A DNA stretch of 18,354 bases from an uncultured Clostridia bacterium. Lineage in GTDB: Bacteria; Bacillota; Clostridia; Oscillospirales; CAG-272. The position numbers and the translations under genes were made by a program. The DNA is taken from positions 1 to 18,354 of the forward strand of contig CAJGCT010000037.1 in NCBI GenBank assembly GCA_904501985.1. The letters run 5' to 3'. The notes under the pieces are model-generated. The model was not told the origin of the DNA, searched no databases, and worked only from the letters and a program-made list of their open reading frames with translations. This document shows, one piece after another, positions 7,783 to 13,590 of the stretch (position 1 is its first letter; every line of letters begins with the position of its first letter).

Positions 7783-7834
7783 TACCGCCTCCGATAGTAT
7801 AATGTATACAACATTATATTACCGAAGGCGGTAA
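7782..7834 (-). promoter_or_regulatory. 53-nt palindrome that would hide the lipoprotein ribosome site
   Basis: The sequence is symmetric about position 7808. TTACCGCCT (7782-7790) pairs with AGGCGGTAA (7826-7834) and TATAATGT (7798-7805) pairs with ACATTATA (7811-7818), with short intervening matches. In minus-strand RNA two of the three mismatched positions become G-U pairs, so 23 of 24 positions pair around a 5-nt loop. The GGAGG ribosome site (7788-7792) and the first base of the start codon lie in the 3' arm. No T-run follows, so it is not a standard terminator. A TATAAT (7818-7813 on the minus strand) in the 5' arm could be a -10; a transcript starting there would lack the pairing partner and leave the ribosome site open. 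Confidence 0.65.
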
Positions 7835-7848
7835 ACTATTCGTATTTA

Positions 7849-8385
7849 TCAGTGTGTACGAACAAAAGCCGATGGATTGCAGAGATGAAGGATTCGCCGC
7901 ATCTCTTCGTTTGTCTCAATGATAAGTGCCAGTTTTTTGCCGGCACGGTCGGGATATACGCATACAAAGGCAGTTTCACTGTCCTCGTGTGCGGAAAAAT
8001 CCTTCACCGAGACTATATCCGACGCCGAAAGCACACGCTGGCTGTCTTTGTTTTTCGGAGCGATAAGCGTCATATCCGGAATATAAGCACGAGCCTTAAC
8101 TCGCCTTGCACTGCCGGCGTATATCTTTGCAACTGTAAGCTCACCTGCTTCAATTGCGAAGTCATACTCCACAACCGTAAGACGCCATGTAAGCTTTATT
8201 ATGGCATACATAATAAACGGAAGCAGCATAGCAATGGCAAATGCTCTGAAATTAAGCGCAAATACCCAAAGATACACAAGAGTAAACGCAACATAAAATA
8301 TCATAAGAAGCACCCTTGCAAGTATAAGCTTTCCCGTTTTGGCAGGACACACCGAATATTCGCAGAAATTTTTGTAATCGCTCAT
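7849..8385 (-). CDS. Two-TM membrane protein with a cytosolic PH-like domain (DUF6106-like)
   Basis: A 178-residue protein. After a short N-terminal segment with two Cys residues (FCEYSVCPAKTG) come two adjacent hydrophobic segments (about 20-44 and 47-66). A soluble domain of about 110 residues follows, with alternating strands (VVEYDFAIEAGELTVAKIY, AFVCVYPD, KLALIIETNEEMRRIL). This layout resembles bacterial PH-like membrane proteins and the clostridial DUF6106 family, recalled from memory and not checked. The function is unknown. The ATG at 8385 is 2 nt after the stop of the ROK gene, and the AGGA ribosome site lies within the end of that gene, so translation is probably coupled. The link to amino-sugar genes comes only from position. 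Confidence 0.85.
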   Translation of the reverse strand: MSDYKNFCEYSVCPAKTGKLILARVLLMIFYVAFTLVYLWVFALNFRAFAIAMLLPFIMYAIIKLTWRLTVVEYDFAIEAGELTVAKIYAGSARRVKARAYIPDMTLIAPKNKDSQRVLSASDIVSVKDFSAHEDSETAFVCVYPDRAGKKLALIIETNEEMRRILHLCNPSAFVRTH

Positions 8386-8387
8386 TT

Positions 8388-9758
8388 TTATCCTATTTTA
8401 GGAAGACTTGCGGCAGCTACGGACTGACCCACACGTCTGGATTTTTCATCCGGAATGTGAAGCTTAAGCTTTGCAAACAGCTCCGGGAATTCCTCTTTAA
8501 GCACTTCGTTGGCTTTGGAGAGAAGTATGGTTCCGCCCTTACCGCTTGTAACTCTGCCCATGATAAGCACGTGCTTTATATCATAGAACAGCGAATAGTA
8601 AGCAATGGTATAGCCGAAATATGTACCCATAGTTTCGTAAATATCCGCCGCACGGCTGTCATCCTTCTCCATAAGTCCCTGAACGACTTTCAGTTTTTCC
8701 GCAGGAGAAAGCGACTCGTCAAGCTCGATACCTGCTTTCGGTGCAAGCTTTATAACCGCATCCTGGGAGAAATACTTAACTCCGCATCCGTAGTCGCCGC
8801 TCCACTCGTCAACCATAGCTCCCTTGTTGAAATCAACAGGAACAAAAGCAAGCTCATTGAGCCAGCCTGTAATATTGCCGTCACCGTCAACGTATCCGCC
8901 GGCTTCACTTGTTCCCATGGCAATACCGAGCACATTGTTGTCACCGAGGCTCATAGCACCGGCAAGTGCCGTAACGTCACCGTCATTTGCCACCTCAACC
9001 GGAACATCACCGATTTCCTTTGCAACGTCGATGTACATATTCTTCACGTGCTTTTCAAAGTCCTCATCGGACACCTTCAAAAAGAGGGACGCCACCATTA
9101 TTCTGTTGTCAATATAAACACCGGCAGAGGAAACACCGATAGCATCAACTCTCGGCATATGTGAAGCGGCAGTTTTCATTGCGCTTAAAATACCGTCATA
9201 ATGGTACTTGGGGTCGCTTTCAAGCTTCGGGAACCATACAACCTCCTCGGAATATACAGTCTCACCGTTGACAACAGCGGAAACCTTGCGGTCGCTTCCT
9301 CCTGCGTCAAATCCTATACGGCATCCGTCAAGATGTCTGCCCACGGGAGATGAAACATCGTTTTCCTTTGGAGCATCGGCAACATTCTCAACATATACGA
9401 CCTCAAAGGGCTTCTCGTAAACGCGCGCCATGAAATTGAAATCAAACTCTCTTGCGCCGCCAACTCTGTAATCGTCAGCAATTCGCTCATATATGTACTT
9501 TGAGCCTGCAATATAAACCTTATATCCGCCCTTAGCCCAGAGAAGAGTTTTAAGAAGTCTTTCGGCTATTTCGTAATTTTCTTGGTCGTGTCCTGTGTTT
9601 TCCTTGAAAATATCAAGCTTATAAACGGCCATAAGTCCGCCGTTTCTCTCAACACAAATGCATACTTTTTGTGACGGTGCCGCCGCCACAGCCGCCTTAA
9701 AGTCGCTAACGACCTTAACCATCGGCATAAATTCCGGCTCAAGTTTAGCTAAAATCAT
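8388..9758 (-). CDS. ROK-family sugar-kinase homologue, N-terminally extended and without the zinc motif
   Basis: A 456-residue protein whose C-terminal ~310 residues follow the ROK kinase fold. The phosphate loop is FDAGGSDRK (about 150-158), followed by GVSSAGVYID (about 208-217), the likely catalytic Asp in ANDGD (about 257-261), and a GTSEAGG loop (about 282-288). The ROK zinc motif CxCGxxGCxE is replaced by EWSGDYGCGVKYFS (about 318-331). Only one Cys remains, so zinc is probably not bound. About 145 extra residues precede the kinase domain, where typical ROK proteins have nothing or a helix-turn-helix; none is apparent. Next to nagA, a kinase for N-acetylglucosamine or N-acetylmannosamine is plausible, but a non-catalytic sensor is possible. 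The start has AAGGAG 7 nt upstream, inside the end of nagA, and is 2 nt after its stop. Confidence 0.85.
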   Translation of the reverse strand: MILAKLEPEFMPMVKVVSDFKAAVAAAPSQKVCICVERNGGLMAVYKLDIFKENTGHDQENYEIAERLLKTLLWAKGGYKVYIAGSKYIYERIADDYRVGGAREFDFNFMARVYEKPFEVVYVENVADAPKENDVSSPVGRHLDGCRIGFDAGGSDRKVSAVVNGETVYSEEVVWFPKLESDPKYHYDGILSAMKTAASHMPRVDAIGVSSAGVYIDNRIMVASLFLKVSDEDFEKHVKNMYIDVAKEIGDVPVEVANDGDVTALAGAMSLGDNNVLGIAMGTSEAGGYVDGDGNITGWLNELAFVPVDFNKGAMVDEWSGDYGCGVKYFSQDAVIKLAPKAGIELDESLSPAEKLKVVQGLMEKDDSRAADIYETMGTYFGYTIAYYSLFYDIKHVLIMGRVTSGKGGTILLSKANEVLKEEFPELFAKLKLHIPDEKSRRVGQSVAAASLPKIG

Positions 9759-9760
9759 AA

Positions 9761-10906
9761 TTATTCTCCTTTGTATCTTATTTCGCCTGCAAGAATTGTT
9801 AAATCAATATTGAATCTGTCGTCAGCAATTATTATATCGGCACGTTTTCCTACCTCAAGCGAGCCGATTTCGCTGTCCTCTGAAAGTGCCATAGCCGGAT
9901 TCAGGGATGCGCAATTTACCGCTTCAAACAGCTCAAGCTCCGAATTTTCGTAGAGATTGAAAACAGCTTCGTTAAGCTTAAGAACGCTTCCCGCAATAGT
10001 TCCGTCAGGCATCAAGCATTTAATGCCCTCCTTATGTACAGGCTGTCCGCCAAGGGTATAGTCGCCGTCAGGCATACCGCCTGCTCTTATGCAGTCGGTA
10101 ATAAGACAAAGCTTGTCACCCTTTATTTTTGCCACAAGTCCGAAAAGTCCCTTGTCTACATGGAACGTATCTGCAATAAGCTCACAGCTTACCTTATCGC
10201 TTGACAGTGCGGCACCTACAACGCCGGGTGCTCTGTGGGAAAGAACAGTCATGGCGTTAAAGAGATGAGTTGTATGGCGCACACCCTTGCCAATACCGAT
10301 ATTAGCTTCCTCAAATGCTGCATTGGTGTGACCCATGGAAACAAGCACATCGGTATCCTTGCTGACCGTTTCAATACATTCGATAGCACCGTCAACCTCG
10401 GGAGCAACGGTAAACAGCTTGATAATATCAGAATGCTTCTTTATAAAATCAGCATCGGGTCTTAAAATATGCTCCTCCGCCTGCGCACCCTTCTTGGCGG
10501 CATTTATAAAAGGACCTTCGCTGTTTGCACCGAGAATCCTCGCGCCGTAGTACGCACCGCTGTTTTTAAGCTCTCTCACTGTATCAAACGCCGATTCAAT
10601 CTCCGTTTTTGAAACAGTCATTGTTGTGGGACACCATGCGGTAACACCGTTTTTAATAATGCCCTCTGCCATAAGTCTGAGACCGCCTAAATCACCGTCA
10701 GACACATCGGCACCCAGATAACCGTGGATATGCATATCCACAAGACCGGGGGCTACATATTTTCCACCGGCGTCGATCACTTCGCATCCGGAAACGTCAA
10801 TACCGTTCTGCGGTACGATCTTTTCGATTTTTTCATCAAAAAAAATCGCCATATCACAGGCAATTCTATCCTTTAAAAGGATTTTGCCGTTAATGATACA
10901 TTTCAA
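9761..10906 (-). CDS. nagA: N-acetylglucosamine-6-phosphate deacetylase
   Basis: NagA removes the acetyl group from N-acetylglucosamine-6-phosphate, giving glucosamine-6-phosphate for cell-wall synthesis or glycolysis. It is a cytosolic, metal-dependent amidohydrolase with a TIM barrel. In the 381-residue product I see HxH (His59, His61 in VDMHIHG), Glu130 in NSEGPF, His193 in SMGHTN, His211/His214 in RHTTHLFNAM, and catalytic Asp271 in LITDCIRAGG. All the expected catalytic positions are present. The start is a TTG at 10906: GGAGG (10918-10914) is 7 nt upstream and no in-frame ATG lies nearby. It is the first gene of a leftward cluster, 2 nt from the ROK gene. No nagB deaminase is present in the window. 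Confidence 0.95.
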   Translation of the reverse strand: MKCIINGKILLKDRIACDMAIFFDEKIEKIVPQNGIDVSGCEVIDAGGKYVAPGLVDMHIHGYLGADVSDGDLGGLRLMAEGIIKNGVTAWCPTTMTVSKTEIESAFDTVRELKNSGAYYGARILGANSEGPFINAAKKGAQAEEHILRPDADFIKKHSDIIKLFTVAPEVDGAIECIETVSKDTDVLVSMGHTNAAFEEANIGIGKGVRHTTHLFNAMTVLSHRAPGVVGAALSSDKVSCELIADTFHVDKGLFGLVAKIKGDKLCLITDCIRAGGMPDGDYTLGGQPVHKEGIKCLMPDGTIAGSVLKLNEAVFNLYENSELELFEAVNCASLNPAMALSEDSEIGSLEVGKRADIIIADDRFNIDLTILAGEIRYKGE

Positions 10907-10981
10907 TTCTATTCCTCCTTTTTTCTAAAACGATTCAGTGAAATAAATATTTATGCAGACTTATTATGTCACTCTTCACAT

Positions 10982-11010
10982 ATTATACCACGAATCATTC
11001 AAAAATGCAA
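10982..11010 (-). promoter_or_regulatory. Promoter of the nagA operon, extended -10
   Basis: On the minus strand TTGCAT (11010-11005) and TATAAT (10987-10982) are 17 nt apart, with TGG directly before the -10 (the extended TGn motif). The predicted start is near 10975, which leaves a leader of about 70 nt with no convincing hairpin or riboswitch. Confidence 0.65.
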
Positions 11011-11016
11011 TAGAAT

Positions 11017-11060
11017 CGTATGGAAAATCTAAAAAAACCGTGTGGAAAATCCAAAAAAAT
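11017..11060. repeat. Two tandem 22-bp repeats in the nagA / ACT divergent region
   Basis: Two adjacent 22-bp copies (11017-11038 and 11039-11060) differ at three positions and share CGTRTGGAAAATCYAAAAAA. They lie just upstream of the nagA -35 and about 105 bp upstream of the ACT-gene -35. The repeated A-tracts are spaced near one helical turn on average, so they could bind a regulator or bend the DNA. The 326-bp gap 10907-11232 otherwise holds the two divergent promoters and AT-rich sequence; I see no gene in it. Confidence 0.55.
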
Positions 11061-11164
11061 ACATTTTAAAGCTAAAAACAAACATCAATTCCTCTGCCAG
11101 TTATTTTTTTGAGCAAATTTCGGTAATTATTATGGATTTATCAGATTTTTATCTTTACAGCATC

Positions 11165-11193
11165 TTGCAAAATTCGCAAATATAGTGTATAAT
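11165..11193 (+). promoter_or_regulatory. Promoter of the ACT / UPF0210 operon
   Basis: TTGCAA (11165-11170) and TATAAT (11188-11193) have a 17-nt spacer. An imperfect dyad, TTGCAAA-A-TTCGCAA (11165-11179), covers the -35 and may be an operator. The predicted start is near 11200. Confidence 0.65.
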
Positions 11194-11232
11194 GTATGCG
11201 GTAATAATTTTTTCTGAAAGGACAACTAAAAA

Positions 11233-11502
11233 ATGAAAGCTGTTATAACTGTTACGGGAAAAGATGCTGTAGGTATCATCGCAAAGGTGGCAAATACCTG
11301 CTCAGAGCACTGTGCAAATATTGTTGACATCTCGCAGAGCGTTCTCTCCGACTATTTCGCAATGATAATGCTTGTTGATATTGATAAATTAAATATCCCC
11401 TTTGCAAATTTCGTAGACATACTCGCAGAGCTTGGAAAAAAATCCGGTCTCGTTATTCAGGCGATGCACGAAGATATTTTCAGTGCAATGCACACCATTT
11501 GA
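11233..11502 (+). CDS. ACT-domain protein (UPF0237 family)
   Basis: An 89-residue protein that is a single ACT domain. It starts with the beta strand KAVITVTGKDAVGIIAKVA, where the GKDxxGI turn is typical of ACT regulators of the GcvR/UPF0237 type. The next strand is ANIVDISQSVLSDYFAMIMLVDI, followed by a C-terminal helix and strand. ACT domains usually bind amino acids or related small molecules. The ligand cannot be told from sequence. The ribosome site AAAGGA (11217-11222) is 10 nt before the ATG. It is followed by the UPF0210 gene, a pairing seen across many Firmicutes and Archaea (for example SP0238/SP0239 of pneumococcus, from memory). I infer that this is a regulatory or sensing subunit of that protein. 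Confidence 0.92.
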   Translation: MKAVITVTGKDAVGIIAKVANTCSEHCANIVDISQSVLSDYFAMIMLVDIDKLNIPFANFVDILAELGKKSGLVIQAMHEDIFSAMHTI

Positions 11503-11513
11503 CAAGGAAAGGT

Positions 11514-11549
11514 AACAAGTCTGAAAAACAGACCGTTTTCAGACTTGTT
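11514..11549 (+). promoter_or_regulatory. Perfect 14-bp hairpin between the ACT and UPF0210 genes
   Basis: AACAAGTCTGAAAA (11514-11527) pairs fully with TTTTCAGACTTGTT (11536-11549) around an 8-nt loop, ACAGACCG. Only one further T follows, and the stem base is AT-rich, so it is at best a partial terminator. It ends directly before the AGAAAGGA ribosome site of the next gene. It may set relative expression of the two genes, protect an mRNA end, or act in attenuation. Confidence 0.6.
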
Positions 11550-11570
11550 TAGAAAGGATTGGGCATAACA

Positions 11571-12929
11571 ATGCTAAATACAGCAGATATACTTGAAACA
11601 ATAAGCATGATCCGCGAGGAAAACCTTGACATACGTACTATTACTATGGGTATTTCTCTGCTTGACTGCGCCTCTGAGGATGCAGATCGCTTCGCGGACA
11701 AAATATATGACAAAATCACAAAAACCGCAGAAAAGCTTGTTATCACAGGCGAAAACATTGAAAAGGAATACGGCATTCCGATAATAAACAAGCGTGTTGC
11801 CGTGACTCCCATTTCCCTCTGCGGAGGAAATTTCTCACCTGAGGGATACCTAAAAGCCGCAAAAGCACTTGACCGCGCTGCAAAGACCCTTGGCATCAAC
11901 TTCATAGGCGGATTCGGAGCACTTGTACATAAGGGCATGACAAAAAAAGATGAAGCATTTCTCTCCATCATCCCCCAAGCACTTGCTGAAACCGATTTCG
12001 TATGCTCCTCTGTCAATGTGGCTACCACTAAGGCAGGCATCAACATGGATGCGGTTGCAAAAATGGGCGACATCATAAAAGAAGCCGCATATCTCACGCG
12101 CGATAAGGAGTCCATCGGATGCGCAAAATTCGTGGTATTCGCCAATGTGCCTGAGGATAACCCCTTTATGGCAGGTGCATTCCACGGGGTTGGCGAAGGT
12201 GAGGCGGTAGTGAGCGTCGGCGTATCCGGTCCCGGCGTTGTGGCATCTGCCATAAAGCGTGCCGGACACTGCAACTTCTCGGAGCTTGCGGACATCATCA
12301 AAAAGACCGCATTCAAGATAACCCGTGTAGGTCAGCTTGTTGCGTTTGAGGCATCTCGCAGGCTTGGCGTGCCTTTCGGCATTGTAGACCTCTCGCTCGC
12401 GCCCACCCCTGCTATCGGCGACTCTGTAGCGCACATACTCGAAAATATGGGACTTGAGCGTTGTGGCGCACACGGCACAACAGCCGCTTTGGCACTGCTC
12501 AACGACGCGGTTAAAAAGGGCGGCGTTATGGCATCCTCTCATGTTGGTGGACTTTCGGGCGCATTCATTCCCGTGTCTGAGGATGCCGGCATGATAGACG
12601 CAGTTTCCTGCGGGGCACTGTCCATTGAGAAGCTTGAAGCTATGACCGCTGTATGCTCAGTAGGTCTTGATATGATCGTTATTCCCGGCGACACGCCTGC
12701 AGAGGTTATATGCGGCATCATCGCCGACGAGATTTCCATCGGTGTTGCCAACACCAAGACCACCGCAGTGCGTGTTATCCCCGCATACGGAAAGAAGGAA
12801 GGCGAGATCGTCAACTTCGGCGGACTTCTCGGATATGCGCCGGTTATAAAGCTTAATGAAAATTCTCCTGCTGAGTTTATCTCACGCGGAGGACGTATCC
12901 CGGCTCCCATCCATTCGCTTAAGAATTGA
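11571..12929 (+). CDS. PFL-family protein, UPF0210 (DUF711)
   Basis: A 452-residue cytosolic protein of the UPF0210/DUF711 family, whose members have a fold like pyruvate formate-lyase but no established activity. Recognisable conserved stretches are ITMGISLLDC (about 23-32), TPISLCGG, IGGFGALVHKGM (about 129-140), HGVGEGEAVVSVGVSGPG, and the C-terminal SSHVGGLSGAFIPVSEDAGM and RGGRIPAPIHSLKN. I see no glycine-radical motif RVxGY, so formate-lyase activity is not supported. The ATG at 11571 is preferred. The AAAGGA site (11553-11558) is 12 nt upstream, while the in-frame TTG at 11559 abuts it. It forms an operon with the ACT gene and ends at a strong terminator. The function is unknown; a metabolite-binding or enzymatic partner of the ACT protein is likely. 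Confidence 0.93.
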   Translation: MLNTADILETISMIREENLDIRTITMGISLLDCASEDADRFADKIYDKITKTAEKLVITGENIEKEYGIPIINKRVAVTPISLCGGNFSPEGYLKAAKALDRAAKTLGINFIGGFGALVHKGMTKKDEAFLSIIPQALAETDFVCSSVNVATTKAGINMDAVAKMGDIIKEAAYLTRDKESIGCAKFVVFANVPEDNPFMAGAFHGVGEGEAVVSVGVSGPGVVASAIKRAGHCNFSELADIIKKTAFKITRVGQLVAFEASRRLGVPFGIVDLSLAPTPAIGDSVAHILENMGLERCGAHGTTAALALLNDAVKKGGVMASSHVGGLSGAFIPVSEDAGMIDAVSCGALSIEKLEAMTAVCSVGLDMIVIPGDTPAEVICGIIADEISIGVANTKTTAVRVIPAYGKKEGEIVNFGGLLGYAPVIKLNENSPAEFISRGGRIPAPIHSLKN

Positions 12930-12949
12930 TTTTTAAATTTGGCATACAG

Positions 12950-12984
12950 AACCTCCCTCTGTGCGGCGCACGGGGAGGTTTTTT
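12950..12984 (+). terminator. Intrinsic terminator of the ACT / UPF0210 operon
   Basis: AACCTCCC (12950-12957) pairs with GGGAGGTT (12973-12980). An inner GTGC/GCAC stem (12961-12964, 12968-12971) may stack above it, and the tract of six T residues runs from 12979 to 12984. Confidence 0.88.
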
Positions 12985-13002
12985 ATTACTCAATGTCACA
13001 TA

Positions 13003-13031
13003 TTGACATTTTCGCAGATTTGGTGTATAAT
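13003..13031 (+). promoter_or_regulatory. Consensus sigma-A promoter of the marR-ABC operon
   Basis: A perfect TTGACA (13003-13008) and a perfect TATAAT (13026-13031) are 17 nt apart, with transcription predicted to start near 13038. A promoter this strong implies tight repression, consistent with the operator that overlaps the start site. Confidence 0.85.
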
Positions 13032-13036
13032 ATTTG

Positions 13037-13052
13037 TTAGTTACCTAACTAA
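13037..13052. promoter_or_regulatory. MarR-type operator palindrome
   Basis: TTAGTTA-CC-TAACTAA is a perfect 16-bp palindrome starting 6 nt after the -10 and covering the predicted transcription start. TTAG/CTAA palindromes are typical sites for MarR-family repressors that control efflux operons. The next gene encodes such a repressor, so autorepression is the simplest reading. Confidence 0.75.
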
Positions 13053-13072
13053 TTATAATACGGAGGACACCT

Positions 13073-13558
13073 ATGCAAAATAAACCTCTGCCGCAGGAAT
13101 TTATAGACGCACTGCCAAAACGGCGGCTTGATTCAAGCTATAACGCCGTTATGCGCATTCACGATGCGGCGAAGCTGTATCAGGACCGAATGAGACGATG
13201 TTCCGAGCTTGACGGACTTCCCTGCAGCTACCGAACTTTGATTTTTCACCTTTCACGGATGAAATCAGGTGTAACACAGCTCGATCTTGTAAAGGCAACT
13301 CATCTGAAGCCACCGTCCGTAAGCGTTACTCTTCAAAAAATGGAACGGGACGGCTATGTTTTAAGGAAGTCCAATGAAGATGATCTGCGCGAAACATTGG
13401 TATATCTTACAAATAAGGGAAAAAACGTAGACAGCAAAATAAGAGAAATGCACGCTGACGGAGATGCTGCGGCACTGTCGGGCATGAGCGAGGATGAAAT
13501 AAATACGCTTCAGAATCTTTTAAACAGAGTGATTGACAACCTACTATCCGATCGCTGA
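13073..13558 (+). CDS. MarR-family transcriptional repressor
   Basis: A 161-residue winged helix-turn-helix protein, which would act as a dimer. The dimerising N-terminal helix (about 20-60) is followed by the recognition region TQLDLVKATHLKPPSVSVTLQKMERDG (about 68-94). The wing, with SNEDDLRETLVYLTNKG, spans about 100-116, and a C-terminal dimerisation helix follows. The wing carries the family's DxR pattern (DDLR). GGAGG (13062-13066) lies 6 nt before the ATG at 13073. It is the first gene of an operon with two ABC exporters, 32 nt from the next gene. Its promoter contains a palindrome, so it probably represses itself and the exporters until a transported compound binds it. The inducer is unknown. 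Confidence 0.94.
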   Translation: MQNKPLPQEFIDALPKRRLDSSYNAVMRIHDAAKLYQDRMRRCSELDGLPCSYRTLIFHLSRMKSGVTQLDLVKATHLKPPSVSVTLQKMERDGYVLRKSNEDDLRETLVYLTNKGKNVDSKIREMHADGDAAALSGMSEDEINTLQNLLNRVIDNLLSDR

Positions 13559-13590
13559 AAATGTTTTACTTACTATAGAAAGGACTAAAA

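Noticed and set aside
7782..7834. Intrinsic terminator within the nagA cluster
   Set aside because: The stem is strong, but no T-run follows on either strand, and it includes the ribosome site of the next gene.
7852..9164. Plus-strand frames opposite the two-TM and ROK genes (191 and 235 codons)
   Set aside because: They lack ribosome sites, have Cys/His-rich antisense-type composition, and oppose genes with clear homology or coupled starts.
11571..12929. Pyruvate formate-lyase activity for the PFL-family protein
   Set aside because: No glycine-radical motif or catalytic Cys-Cys pair is visible, and no activating enzyme gene is nearby. The name reflects fold similarity only.
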